Source: SZUA-521 sp041738285
GTDB lineage: Bacteria > Pseudomonadota > Gammaproteobacteria > Pseudomonadales > Azotimanducaceae
Assembly (NCBI GenBank): GCA_041738285.1
Contig: JBGSQB010000090.1
Coordinates: 1 to 64,000, forward strand
DNA: 64,000 bases
Reading direction: 5' to 3'
The notes under the pieces are model-generated. The model was given only the letters and a program-made list of their open reading frames with translations, searched no databases and had not been told where the DNA came from. The translations under genes and the position numbers were made by a program. This document shows positions 16,239 to 24,607 of this stretch, piece after piece (the first letter of the stretch is position 1; every line of letters starts with the position of its first letter).

Positions 16239-17151
16239 GTTTCAGCGCTGATGCAGCCTTTTCCATGCCCGGGCGACCCGCATCGAGCAGATGCGACATG
16301 GAGAAGAAGCCATGGATGAGCCCATCGTAGCGGACGCACTCGACCTTGCTGCCGGCTTGCACGAGGCGCGCGCCGTAAGCCTCGCCTTCGTCGCGCAGCG
16401 GATCGAACTCCGCGGTCAGTATGAGCGCGGGCGGTAGGTTCGTCAGATCCTTCGCGCGTGCTGGTGCGGCATAGGGGTGGGCGCGGTCGGCAGCATTCGG
16501 ACAGTAGTGGTCCCAGAACCAATGCATCGAATCGCGGGTGAGCAGGTACCCTTCAGCGTTGTCGCGATAGGAGGGTGTGTCGAATCCGGCTTCGGTGACG
16601 GGGTAGACGAGTACCTGCAGGGCGATGCGCGGGCCTTTGCGATCGCGCGCCATCTGGCTCACCACCGCGGCGAGATTGCCGCCGGCGCTATCGCCTGCGA
16701 CGGCGATCCTCGACGGGTCCGCGTTGATCGAAGCGGCGTTCTTGGCCGTCCATACCGTCGCCGCGAAGCAGTCCTCGGCGGCAGCGGGATATCGGTGTTC
16801 CGGGGCAAGTCGATAGTCCACGGCCATGACGATGCAGTGGGCGAGGTTGCACAGGTCGCGGCATTGGGCATCGTGGGTATCGAGATCGCCGATTACCCAG
16901 CCACCGCCGTGGAAATGCACGCACACCGGGAAGGGCCCCTTGCCCTTGGGCGTGTAGATCCGAATCGGCAGATCACCGCCGGGGCCGGGGATGATGCGAT
17001 CAGCAACGCTGCCAACGGCGATCTGGGGTGCGGCCGGCTGCATCGCGCGATAAAGGGCGCGCCCTTCGGCGACCGGCAGCTCCGACATCGCGGGGCCTCC
17101 AGCCGCGGCCATCTGCTCGAGCAACGCTTGAAACTGTGGATGTAGTGGCAT
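16222..17151 (-). CDS. Alpha/beta hydrolase of the hormone-sensitive lipase family
   Basis: 309 residues, first gene of the eight-gene minus-strand operon. HSL oxyanion motif HGGGWVIG (81-88), nucleophile Ser155 in GDSAGGNLA, acid Asp250 (TAEFDPLRDEG) and His280 (GLIHGFFSM) are all in place. It would hydrolyse an ester of a small or medium acid in the cytoplasm, perhaps freeing the hydroxy compound used by the kinase downstream. The promoter must lie in the 122 nt shared with the divergent clpP-like gene. Confidence 0.9.
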   Translation of the reverse strand: MPLHPQFQALLEQMAAAGGPAMSELPVAEGRALYRAMQPAAPQIAVGSVADRIIPGPGGDLPIRIYTPKGKGPFPVCVHFHGGGWVIGDLDTHDAQCRDLCNLAHCIVMAVDYRLAPEHRYPAAAEDCFAATVWTAKNAASINADPSRIAVAGDSAGGNLAAVVSQMARDRKGPRIALQVLVYPVTEAGFDTPSYRDNAEGYLLTRDSMHWFWDHYCPNAADRAHPYAAPARAKDLTNLPPALILTAEFDPLRDEGEAYGARLVQAGSKVECVRYDGLIHGFFSMSHLLDAGRPGMEKAASALKHAFGG

Positions 17152-17273
17152 GGATCTCCCCGTCCGATTTGAGTTCGCTGATGAAGCTTAAGTAACACCG
17201 CGCGCCATGAATAGCGCCCTGTACGTGTCTGAGTATTCTAGTAACATTGCGATCCGTTTCAGGAGAATCCCGC

Positions 17274-17879
17274 ATGAATGATCGTGGCCGGCTCGCAGAT
17301 GCCGACGATGCCGTCGAGGCAGCTAAGCAGTTCAATCTGCTGGAAAATTCGCTGCTCAAGCATCGAACGCTGACGATATTCGGCGAGATCAACAAGGAAG
17401 TGACCCAGCGCACCGCTGAGAAGCTGCTGTCCCTGTCCTACGAAAACGACGACCCGATCACCCTGTTCATCGGCTCACCGGGAGGCCATGTCGAATCGGG
17501 TGATACCATCTTCGACATGATCCGGTTCATCAAGCCGGTGGTACGGATCGTCGGCACGGGCTGGGTGGGATCGATCGCGACGCACATCTATCTGGCAACG
17601 GCCAAAGAGCATCGTTACGCGCTGCCCAACACGCGCTTTCTGATTCATCAGCCATCCGGTGGCTTCGGCGGTGATGCCTCAGACATCGATATTCAGGCGC
17701 GTGAGATCTTGAAGACGCGCGAGCGCATCAACCGGATCATCGCCGAACAGACCGGCCAGCCGCTGTCGCGGGTTGCCGAAGACACCGACCGGGATTATTG
17801 GATGAGCACCGAGGAGTCGGTGGCTTACGGTTTGGTCGGCAAGGTCATCAGCTCTTCGGCCGAATTGCCCGCCAAGTAA
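17274..17879 (+). CDS. ClpP-like serine protease subunit (stand-alone paralogue)
   Basis: 201 residues, ClpP fold. ATG 17274 follows AGGAG by 8 nt. The triad can be placed: Ser100 (TGWVGSIATHIYLA, for QAASMG), His125 (FLIHQPSGG) and an Asp at 172/174 (EDTDRDYWMS). The FIGSPGG oxyanion strand and the TEESVAYGLVGKVI end are normal. The region before the Ser is unusual (GTGWVG) and no clpX or clpA is nearby, so this is a secondary ClpP, whose partner ATPase and peptidase activity need proof. The antiporter gene begins 9 nt later, so the two are likely co-transcribed. Confidence 0.85.
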   Translation: MNDRGRLADADDAVEAAKQFNLLENSLLKHRTLTIFGEINKEVTQRTAEKLLSLSYENDDPITLFIGSPGGHVESGDTIFDMIRFIKPVVRIVGTGWVGSIATHIYLATAKEHRYALPNTRFLIHQPSGGFGGDASDIDIQAREILKTRERINRIIAEQTGQPLSRVAEDTDRDYWMSTEESVAYGLVGKVISSSAELPAK

Positions 17880-17888
17880 GCACAGGCA

Positions 17889-18839
17889 GTGTTCGAAGCC
17901 CTCGTACTGGTTTCGATGGGCCTTGTCGCGCTCATTGTTGGCGGCGATCTGCTCATTCGTGGCGCCGCCGCGCTCGCCAAGCGGCTCGGTGTTTCCAATC
18001 TCGTCATCGGCCTGACGGTGGTGGGGTTCGGCACTTCGATCCCGGAGCTCGTCACCAGCGTTCAAGCTGCGCTCTTCGGCGAACCGGAACTCGCCGTCGG
18101 TAACGTCATCGGCAGCAATATCGCGAATATTCTGTTGATTCTCGGCGTGGCAATTCTCATTGCGCCGATTCACTTGAAGATTGGTGAATTGAAACGCGAT
18201 TGTGCTGCGCTCGGCGTGGCGACCGCGGCCGGGCTGTTGGTGCTCTATATGTCGGAACTCGATCGGCTGATGGCGACGATTTTCGTTGCCGGCGTCATCG
18301 CCTACACGGTCACCGCGTATCGCAGCGAACGCAATACCCACAAACCGTCAGCGGATCTGCACGCAGCCGAGGCGGGCCTTGCGGGGCAAGCATCTGCCAG
18401 ACTGTGGGTGACCGTGACCATGGCAGCCGGCGGGCTCGGTGCGATTCTGGTCGGTGCGACGGTGTTGGTGGATGGCAGCGTCACGCTGGCGCAGATGATG
18501 GGCGTGTCCTCGGCGGTGATCGGTCTGACGGTGGTCGCGGTCGGCACTTCATTGCCCGAGCTGGTTACATCGATCATTGCCGCTGTGCGCAAACAGCCGG
18601 AGCTTGCCTTCGGCAATGTCATTGGCAGTAACATCTTCAACGTGCTCGCGATCCTCGGTTTGACCGCTCTCGTTCATCCGTTGCACCTGCGCAGTGGATT
18701 CGATGTGGTCGATGCGCTGGTGTTTTTGGGTTCGGCGGTTGCGTTGATGGTGCTCGCTTCTCGATTGAACCGCGTCGTCGGTGTCGTGTTCATCACCGCA
18801 TGGGTCATCTACAGCGCATCGCTGTTCGAGCATGGCTGA
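17889..18839 (+). CDS. Calcium/sodium antiporter (YrbG-like CaCA family)
   Basis: 316 residues from GTG, 9 nt after the ClpP-like stop. Two inverted alpha repeats are plain: GTSIPELVTS with GNVIGSNIANIL in the first half and GTSLPELVTS with GNVIGSNIFNVL in the second; the paired Glu and Asn/Ser residues form the cation site. About ten membrane helices. It exchanges Na+ or H+ for Ca2+ across the inner membrane. The end overlaps the following hydrolase start. Confidence 0.93.
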   Translation: MFEALVLVSMGLVALIVGGDLLIRGAAALAKRLGVSNLVIGLTVVGFGTSIPELVTSVQAALFGEPELAVGNVIGSNIANILLILGVAILIAPIHLKIGELKRDCAALGVATAAGLLVLYMSELDRLMATIFVAGVIAYTVTAYRSERNTHKPSADLHAAEAGLAGQASARLWVTVTMAAGGLGAILVGATVLVDGSVTLAQMMGVSSAVIGLTVVAVGTSLPELVTSIIAAVRKQPELAFGNVIGSNIFNVLAILGLTALVHPLHLRSGFDVVDALVFLGSAVALMVLASRLNRVVGVVFITAWVIYSASLFEHG

Positions 18840-19503
18840 CGAGTCAGGATCGTTCGCCGTCCCGGGCAGTGAAGCGGTGTCCTGGGTGCTTGACTGCGCG
18901 CGCGGTCCAGTTGGTTTGCTCGTACTCGCGCATGGCGCCGGGGCCGATATGAATCACGGCACGATGGTTTCGCTTGCCTGTGCGATCGCGGCGCGCGGGA
19001 TCGACGTGCTGCGCTTCAACTTCCCGTTCATGCAAGCGGGTCGACGGCGAGTCGACTCGAAAGCGGTGGCGACTGCGACCATTGCCGCGGCCGTCGCCGA
19101 AGGCCGTGCGCGAAGTCGTGCCGGCAAGCTGCTCCTCGGCGGCCACAGCTTCGGTGGCCGCATGGCATCCCATGCGGTGATCGACCACAACCTGGCAGTT
19201 GATGGCCTCGTGTTCTGCGCGTACCCCCTGCATCCGGCCGGCAAACCCGGCGTCGAGCGCGCCGAACATCTGCCGCGAATCGATATGCCGATGCTCTTCC
19301 TATCAGGTACCCGGGATGCATTGGCAACATCGGATTTGTTGCGGGGCGTGGTCGAGGGGCTCGGCCGACGCGCTCATCTGCATTGGCTCGACACCGCCGA
19401 TCATGGCTACAAGGTTCAGAAGCGGCTGCGAGCGCGCAGCGACTCGGTGTTCGAGGAGATGGCGGAGCAAATTACCGATTTCGCCGGGAAACAGCGGAAA
19501 TAG
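18832..19503 (+). CDS. Alpha/beta hydrolase, KANL3/TEX30-like
   Basis: 223 residues; ATG 18832 overlaps the antiporter stop and fits the family start. The fold shows LVLAHGAGADMNH, DVLRFNFPF, the nucleophile motif GGHSFGGRM, LFLSGTRDAL and TADHGY with the catalytic His. This is the dienelactone-hydrolase-like KANL3/TEX30 family, widespread and of unknown substrate. Its stop TAG lies inside the left arm of the palindromic repeat, so the repeat has become part of the coding end (QRK). Confidence 0.85.
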   Translation: MADESGSFAVPGSEAVSWVLDCARGPVGLLVLAHGAGADMNHGTMVSLACAIAARGIDVLRFNFPFMQAGRRRVDSKAVATATIAAAVAEGRARSRAGKLLLGGHSFGGRMASHAVIDHNLAVDGLVFCAYPLHPAGKPGVERAEHLPRIDMPMLFLSGTRDALATSDLLRGVVEGLGRRAHLHWLDTADHGYKVQKRLRARSDSVFEEMAEQITDFAGKQRK

Positions 19504-19583
19504 GGGACAGTTGACCTATTTCGCGAACGGTCACCGGATCGCAACGGCCTGCGCTCGAAATAGGTCAACTGTCCCCTATTTCC
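19496..19583. repeat. Palindromic REP-like element, copy 1
   Basis: A perfect 28-bp inverted repeat (19496-19523 and 19556-19583) around a 32-nt spacer. The arm carries GGGGACAGTTGACCTATTTC, a motif known from many proteobacterial intergenic repeats mobilised by REP-associated tyrosine transposases. It lies exactly between two convergent genes. Copy 2 (27945-28048) shares the core and the 32-nt spacer length but has different outer arms. Confidence 0.9.
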
Positions 19584-19608
19584 CCTATTTCCCCTATTTC
19601 CCCTATTT
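19573..19608. repeat. Four tandem 9-bp units CCCCTATTT
   Basis: The unit CCCCTATTT occurs four times without a break (19573-19581, 19582-19590, 19591-19599, 19600-19608), extending the right arm of the palindromic repeat. The last unit contains the TAG stop of the following minus-strand hydratase gene. It looks like slippage growth at the edge of the repeat. Confidence 0.92.
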
Positions 19609-20340
19609 CCCGAACGCCTTCAGCCGCTCTTCGAGATCCGGGCCGCGCCCGGGGCTGTTGCTGCGCTCGAACGCCAGCCCATCGGCGAGGGTGTGATCGA
19701 GCCCGCCGTTCACCAGCATCTTGTCGGCGCGCAGGGTGAACCAGGAATTGGCGAGGAATCCGCGTGCGAGAGCCACCGCACTCGGCATGAGCTGTGCATC
19801 CGCCACACAATCGACCGCAAGGCCGAGGGTCACGGCTTCCCGCCCCGCAACGACGCGACCCGAATACATGAGCTCCTTGGCGCGCGTCAGACCGACGCGG
19901 CGTGGCAACCGCTGGCTCATGCCCCAGGTCGGCGACATGCCCCACTTGCCATGGGTGTCGGCGAACTTGGCGCTCTCGGCAGCCATGATGAGATCGCACG
20001 CCAGCGCCAGTTCCAATGAGCCCGTGTAGCAATGGCCCTGCACCGCGGCGATGACGGGTTGCGGCAGGCGCTCGATTGCCTCCAGTGTCTCTGCCTGAAA
20101 GTGTGGCGATGGCGCTCGCTCGCCTGCCTGGATCGCCTTCAGATCGTTGCCGGCGGAAAACGATCGACCCTTGCCCGCGAGGATGACGCATCCGATCGTC
20201 TCGACCGAGGTGGCGATGTCATCGAGGTGCGCACGCAGTTCAATAAACAGGGCGGGCGACAGCGCATTCAGTGCGTCGGGTCGATTCAGGGTCAGAATCG
20301 AAAGTCCTGCGTCGTCTTCCCGCACCACCAGATTGGTCAT
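19603..20340 (-). CDS. Enoyl-CoA hydratase family protein
   Basis: 245 residues from ATG 20340, preceded by AAGGGGAACGGGC; the longer frame to 20376 is rejected because the family begins at LVVREDDAGLSILTLNRPDALNAL. Crotonase features: GKGRSFSAGNDLKAI, CYTGSLELALACDLIMAAES and FADTHGKWGMSPTWGMSQRLPR. At the second Glu position the residue is His (DTHGKWG), a form seen in one common crotonase subgroup. It has one Glu (SLELA), so hydratase activity is likely but could be isomerase or hydrolase. The stop codon lies in the tandem 9-bp repeat. It is divergent from the FAD oxidoreductase gene. Confidence 0.88.
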   Translation of the reverse strand: MTNLVVREDDAGLSILTLNRPDALNALSPALFIELRAHLDDIATSVETIGCVILAGKGRSFSAGNDLKAIQAGERAPSPHFQAETLEAIERLPQPVIAAVQGHCYTGSLELALACDLIMAAESAKFADTHGKWGMSPTWGMSQRLPRRVGLTRAKELMYSGRVVAGREAVTLGLAVDCVADAQLMPSAVALARGFLANSWFTLRADKMLVNGGLDHTLADGLAFERSNSPGRGPDLEERLKAFGK

Positions 20341-20396
20341 GCCCGTTCCCCTTCGATCGCCGATAATGCGGACCATCTTAGTGCCTAAGCCAACCT

Positions 20397-21536
20397 GTGA
20401 CTAAAGGACCTCGCGTGCTGGTGATCGGTGGCGGTATGGCAGGCCTGTCGTGCGCCGCCCATGCATCGCAGTTTGCCGATGTGACCGTGCTCGAAGCGGA
20501 GTCCGCGCCGGGCTACCACAGCTCCGGGCGGTCGGCGGCGGCCTACATCGAGCCGTACATCAATGCCACCGTGCATGCGCTGACCACTGCCAGTCGTGAT
20601 TTCTTCGAACGCCCTCCAGCAGGCTTCGCGGCGGTGGCGCTGGTGCGGCCGCGGGCCGATCTGCTGATTGCGGGACCAGAAAAAGCACATCTGATCGACG
20701 ACTACCTCGCGCGCTGGTCACCGCTGTGCCCGGATCTGGCCGAGGTCAACCACACGGTGGCGCTGGCGCAGGTACCCATCCTGCGCCCATCCGCGGTGGC
20801 GCGCGCGGTCAGCGACCCCCATGTGATGGATATCGACGTGCACGCATTGCTCGAAGGTTTCAGGCGGTTGCTCACGAGCCGCGGCGGGGTGCTGACGACC
20901 AACCGTAGGGTCGATCAATTGAGCCGGCATGGGTCCATCTGGCAGGTGCGCTGCGACAGCGGCTCGGTGCTCGAAGCCGACATCATCGTCAATGCATCGG
21001 GGTCCTGGGGCGAGGCGGTTGGCGCGCTGGCGGGCGCGGCGCCGGTGGGATTGGTGCCGAAGCGGCGCACGGCGCTCTTGATCGATGCCAGTGCCCATGC
21101 GATTGCCGACTGGCCGATCGTGCACGAGGTCGAGAGCGCGTTCTATTTCAAACCGGACGCCGGGCGCATTCTGCTCTCACCCGCCGATGAGACGCCGAGC
21201 GCGCCGTGCGATGCACAGCCCGACGAACTCGACATTGCCATTGCCATCGATCGCTTTGAGGGCGCGGCCACGCTCGCCGTGCGCAAAGTGGTCCACCGAT
21301 GGGCGGGGCTGCGCAGCTTCGTTGCCGACAAGATGCCCGTCGTGGGCTTCGACGATGCGGTCGAGGGATTCTTCTGGCTGGTGGGCCAGGGTGGGTTCGG
21401 TATTCAAACCTCACCGGCAATGGGTCGGCTCAGCGCAGCCTTGCTGCGTGGAGAGGCTGTCCCTGCCGATATCGCAGCGCGCGGTGTTCGCGCCGAACAT
21501 CTGGCCCCCGCGCGACTACGCGCGCCGCCGCTATAG
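20397..21536 (+). CDS. FAD-dependent oxidoreductase (DAO family)
   Basis: 379 residues from GTG. N-terminal FAD motif VLVIGGGMAGLSCAAHA with the Glu-ending strand VTVLEAES, the DAO signature SGRSAAAY, and the C-terminal WAGLRSFVADKMPVVGFD and FFWLVGQGGFGIQTSPAMG that closes the flavin. It would oxidise an amino acid or related amine with O2 or a quinone as acceptor; the glycine oxidase / D-amino acid dehydrogenase group is the nearest by look. The last codons overlap the convergent acyl-CoA dehydrogenase by 6 nt. Confidence 0.88.
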   Translation: MTKGPRVLVIGGGMAGLSCAAHASQFADVTVLEAESAPGYHSSGRSAAAYIEPYINATVHALTTASRDFFERPPAGFAAVALVRPRADLLIAGPEKAHLIDDYLARWSPLCPDLAEVNHTVALAQVPILRPSAVARAVSDPHVMDIDVHALLEGFRRLLTSRGGVLTTNRRVDQLSRHGSIWQVRCDSGSVLEADIIVNASGSWGEAVGALAGAAPVGLVPKRRTALLIDASAHAIADWPIVHEVESAFYFKPDAGRILLSPADETPSAPCDAQPDELDIAIAIDRFEGAATLAVRKVVHRWAGLRSFVADKMPVVGFDDAVEGFFWLVGQGGFGIQTSPAMGRLSAALLRGEAVPADIAARGVRAEHLAPARLRAPPL

Positions 21537-22715
21537 TCCGAGCACCAGTTTCGCGACGATGTTCTTTTGTACTTCGTTGCTGCCGCCGGCGATCGACGAG
21601 GCGCGAAAGTTCAGGTAGTTGGGCACGGTCACCGCGCCTTCGATGGGTCCGATGAGTGGCGTCGCGCTGCCCACGGTACGGGCCTCGGGTTGATGTACGT
21701 TGCCCCAAGCGCCGAGCGCTTCGACCGCAAGTTCCGAGATGTGCTGACCCATGTCGGCGCCAAGGTTCTTCAGAATCGACGATTCGGGTCCGGGGCTCTG
21801 GCCCTGGGACAGCGCCGCCATGATGCGAAATTCGGTGTATGAGATGGCGGCCAGCTTCACTTCCGCCGCATCGAGTTTGCGGCGGAAGGCAGTGTCTTGC
21901 GCAACGCCCATCACCGACGCGAGATGGCGCAACTTGGTCAACGCCACCCGCAGGCGGGCGCTGCCACCGCCACCGCGTTCGAATTCGAGCAGGTACTTGG
22001 CAACGGTCCAACCGGCGTTCTCGGCGCCGACGCGATTGCGCATCGGCACGCGCACGTCATCGAAGAACACCTGGTTCACTTCGTGGTCGCCCGATACGAA
22101 CACGATGGGTTCGACGCGGATGCCAGGTGAGTGCATGTCGAGCAGCAGGAAGGTGATGCCCTGCTGCGGTTTGCCGTCGAAGCGCGTGCGCACGAGCAGG
22201 AACATGCGGTTGGCGTGGTGCGCGTGCGTGGTCCAGATCTTGCTGCCGCGCAGCACATAGTCATCGCCATCACTCACTGCGCGCAGCGACAACGCTGCGA
22301 GGTCGGAACCCGATCCGGGCTCGGAGTAGCCCTGACACCAGTAGTCTTCACCGGACAGGATGCGCGGCAGGTAATGCGCCTTCTGCTCGTCGGTGCCATG
22401 ACCGATGAGCATCGGGCCGCACATGCCGAGGCCCATCGGCGCGAGCGACGGCGCACCAGCTAGACTCGATTCGGTCGACCAGATGAAGCGCTGGGTCAGG
22501 TCCCAGCCGGTACCGCCGTAGCGCACCGGCCACGACGGCGCGATCCATCCCTTCTCATGCAGGATGCGATGCCAACGGATGTTGATGTCGTAGTCCTGGA
22601 AGATGCCTGGGCAGTAGCGGGCGCCAGCACGTAGATCCTCATCGAGGGCCTCATCGAGGAAGCGGCGTACTTCGTCCCGGAATGACTCGTGCTGCGGCGC
22701 GAAACCGGATTTCAT
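21531..22715 (-). CDS. Acyl-CoA dehydrogenase
   Basis: 394 residues, normal ACAD length. Flavin and substrate motifs: CQGYSEPGSGSDLAAL, KIWTTHAHHANRMFLLVRT, FFDDVRVP and the C-terminal SIAGGSNEVQKNIVAKLVLGL. The extra-long N-terminal helix pair and the absence of an obvious Glu before the last helix place it with the FadE-type proteins of steroid and branched-acid breakdown, many of which form heterotetramers; a second subunit is not nearby. It starts in an ATGA overlap with the chaC stop, so it is coupled to the M20-ChaC-ACAD operon. Confidence 0.9.
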   Translation of the reverse strand: MKSGFAPQHESFRDEVRRFLDEALDEDLRAGARYCPGIFQDYDINIRWHRILHEKGWIAPSWPVRYGGTGWDLTQRFIWSTESSLAGAPSLAPMGLGMCGPMLIGHGTDEQKAHYLPRILSGEDYWCQGYSEPGSGSDLAALSLRAVSDGDDYVLRGSKIWTTHAHHANRMFLLVRTRFDGKPQQGITFLLLDMHSPGIRVEPIVFVSGDHEVNQVFFDDVRVPMRNRVGAENAGWTVAKYLLEFERGGGGSARLRVALTKLRHLASVMGVAQDTAFRRKLDAAEVKLAAISYTEFRIMAALSQGQSPGPESSILKNLGADMGQHISELAVEALGAWGNVHQPEARTVGSATPLIGPIEGAVTVPNYLNFRASSIAGGSNEVQKNIVAKLVLGL

Positions 22716-23260
22716 AGTCGGGCCTTGACCAGGGCTTCCAACTCGAACACATGGGGATCATCAGCGTCAATCTCGCGCAGTGCCGCCGCAAGCTGGAGCA
22801 GGTACTCGAGATTGCTGCCGCTCGGGCCGTGACTGATCGAGATCTGCTTCGCAATCGAAGCCATCGGCGCCGCACCGAGAAACGCGAAGTTGCCGGGCGC
22901 TGCGATGTAAGCGACGCCGGGCGCCGAGTCTTGCTCAAAACTCAGCGTCACGTCGATGCGCTCGTAGCCGTTCTTCTCGCGGTGGTCCAAGTGATCAAAC
23001 ACATCGTGTTCGATCAGGTACGCGATACCGACGCAGGTCGCGCCCCGATCTTCGATCAGGGTCACCACGCGCCCCGGTGATTCGGGCATGCCACGATGAT
23101 CGTGCGACCCTTGCCAGAAGCGCCGACTGTATCCATCGACAGTGCAGCGGTTGCGCTGGGCGAACGGAAAATCCGGCCGCCAGATGAGCGAGCCATAACC
23201 GAATACCCAGATGCGGTCGTTCAGGACAGGCCGACCGAAATGGCGAAGGCGCGGCGACAC
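22712..23260 (-). CDS. chaC: Glutathione-specific gamma-glutamylcyclotransferase (ChaC)
   Basis: ChaC domain: WVFGYGSLIWRPDFPF binds the gamma-glutamyl group, and the catalytic Glu lies in HREKNGYER. The enzyme breaks glutathione into 5-oxoproline and Cys-Gly. The start is uncertain: no ATG fits. GTG 23260 is given (182 residues, 40-nt overlap with the M20 gene). CTG 23224 would form a CTGA overlap with the M20 stop and begin directly at NDRIWVFGYGS, which matches the family best (170 residues). It ends in an ATGA overlap with the acyl-CoA dehydrogenase gene. Confidence 0.88.
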   Translation of the reverse strand: MSPRLRHFGRPVLNDRIWVFGYGSLIWRPDFPFAQRNRCTVDGYSRRFWQGSHDHRGMPESPGRVVTLIEDRGATCVGIAYLIEHDVFDHLDHREKNGYERIDVTLSFEQDSAPGVAYIAAPGNFAFLGAAPMASIAKQISISHGPSGSNLEYLLQLAAALREIDADDPHVFELEALVKARL

Positions 23261-24411
23261 GATTCCTGCAGCGCGGGCGTATTGAGATAGTCGATAGCCG
23301 TCATCGCCAGCGCCTTGGCGCCGTCGATCGCCGCGGCATCGCCCATATCCGATCGTGCCCACTTGGCAAACTCCGGATTGTGGATGACGACGTTCTGCGG
23401 CGCGGCAGCGAGCATCGGGTGAATCGATGGCACGCGGTAGCTGACGTTACCCATGTCGGTCGACCCACTCGATCCGGGTGGCAGCTTGTCGATCGGAAAA
23501 AACCTGCGGCCCAGGTGCTCGGCATTGCGCTGGAACTGTTCTGCGAGCGGCCAGCTGGTGTTGAGATCCAGGTAGTCAACGCCACTCCAATTCACATCGA
23601 CACTGCATCCCGTGGCCTTGGCGCCAGCTTCGAAGCACGCTGCAACCCGCGGCTTGAGTTCGGCGAGGGCTTCCTTATTGGCCGCACGCACGTAGAAGTC
23701 GCCCGCGGCGAACTCCGGCACGATGTTCGGCGCAAGGCCGCCGTCGGTAACGATGCCATGGATGCGCTCGGTGCTTTGAATGTGCTGGCGCAGATTGGAG
23801 ATCGCCTGGTAGGCGAGCAGCAGACCATCGAGCGCGTTCACACCCTTGTGCGGCATGGCGGATGCATGTGCGGACTTGCCGTGGTACTCCACCCGCACCT
23901 CGGCGACGCAGATGCACGGCATGGTGGCGAGGTTGATTCCCGACGGGTGGATCATCAACGCGGCGTCGACGCCGTCGAAGGCGCCGGCGCGCGCCATCAG
24001 CTCTTTGCCACCACCTTTTTCTTCTGCTGGAGTTCCCAACAGGCGCACGGTGCCGCATAGGTTCTTGCGCACCTGGGCGAGCGCGAGCGTTGCACCGAGT
24101 GCAGCGGTTGCGATCAGGTTGTGTCCGCAGGCATGGCCAATACCTGGCAGCGCGTCGTACTCGGCGAGCAGCGCCAGGCAGGGCCCGGCCGAGCCGCCAG
24201 TGAACTGGGATTCGAACGCGGTTTCGAGCCCGTAGACGCCGGGGCGCGCATTCAAGCCATGATCACTCAACGACTTGATCAACAGCGCCGCGGCGTGGTG
24301 TTCCTTGAAGGCGAGTTCCGGATTGGCGTGGATTTCGTGCGAGACCGCCAGCAAACCGGGACCTAGGGCATCGACCGCGGCGGCCGCGGCATGCTTGAGC
24401 GCGTCGTTCAT
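23221..24411 (-). CDS. M20-family amidohydrolase (AbgB/amidase-like)
   Basis: 396 residues from ATG 24411. M20D features: SHEIHANPELAFKEHHAA, GHACGHNLIATAA with metal ligands Cys/His, TPAEEKGGGKELM with the catalytic Glu pair, and ASAMPHKGVNALDG for the dimerisation lid. Related to p-aminobenzoyl-glutamate hydrolase subunit B and other N-acyl amino acid amidases; it would release an amine or amino acid from an amide. First gene of the operon with chaC and the acyl-CoA dehydrogenase. Longer frames to 24876 run through promoter-like sequence of the divergent TonB receptor and are not supported. Confidence 0.88.
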   Translation of the reverse strand: MNDALKHAAAAAVDALGPGLLAVSHEIHANPELAFKEHHAAALLIKSLSDHGLNARPGVYGLETAFESQFTGGSAGPCLALLAEYDALPGIGHACGHNLIATAALGATLALAQVRKNLCGTVRLLGTPAEEKGGGKELMARAGAFDGVDAALMIHPSGINLATMPCICVAEVRVEYHGKSAHASAMPHKGVNALDGLLLAYQAISNLRQHIQSTERIHGIVTDGGLAPNIVPEFAAGDFYVRAANKEALAELKPRVAACFEAGAKATGCSVDVNWSGVDYLDLNTSWPLAEQFQRNAEHLGRRFFPIDKLPPGSSGSTDMGNVSYRVPSIHPMLAAAPQNVVIHNPEFAKWARSDMGDAAAIDGAKALAMTAIDYLNTPALQESCRRAFAISVGLS

Positions 24412-24570
24412 TGGTGTCGTCGTTGCCGGAGTGTTCGCCGATGGTAGCGCGGCGCGAACGGCACGGCGAATGGCGAACCTCATCGGGGGTTGACTGATGC
24501 GCAACGATCCCTTAAAAGAGTCACGCCAGCCGGTTTTTGTGCCGGTGGCAACAGGGTCGTTAGGGGTAGC

Positions 24571-24591
24571 GGCCGATGCGCGTGATCGGCC
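24571..24591 (+). promoter_or_regulatory. Inverted repeat just before the TonB receptor RBS
   Basis: GGCCGAT (24571-24577) and ATCGGCC (24585-24591) are perfect inverted repeats with a 7-nt spacer, ending 3 nt before the GGGGAG ribosome-binding site. It could be an operator or an mRNA hairpin that governs receptor translation. No Fur-box likeness was seen. Confidence 0.4.
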
Positions 24592-24607
24592 ATTGGGGAG
24601 AAACCAT

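Noticed and set aside
19573..19608. CRISPR-like array
   Set aside because: The units are 9 bp, contiguous and without spacers; simple tandem repeat.
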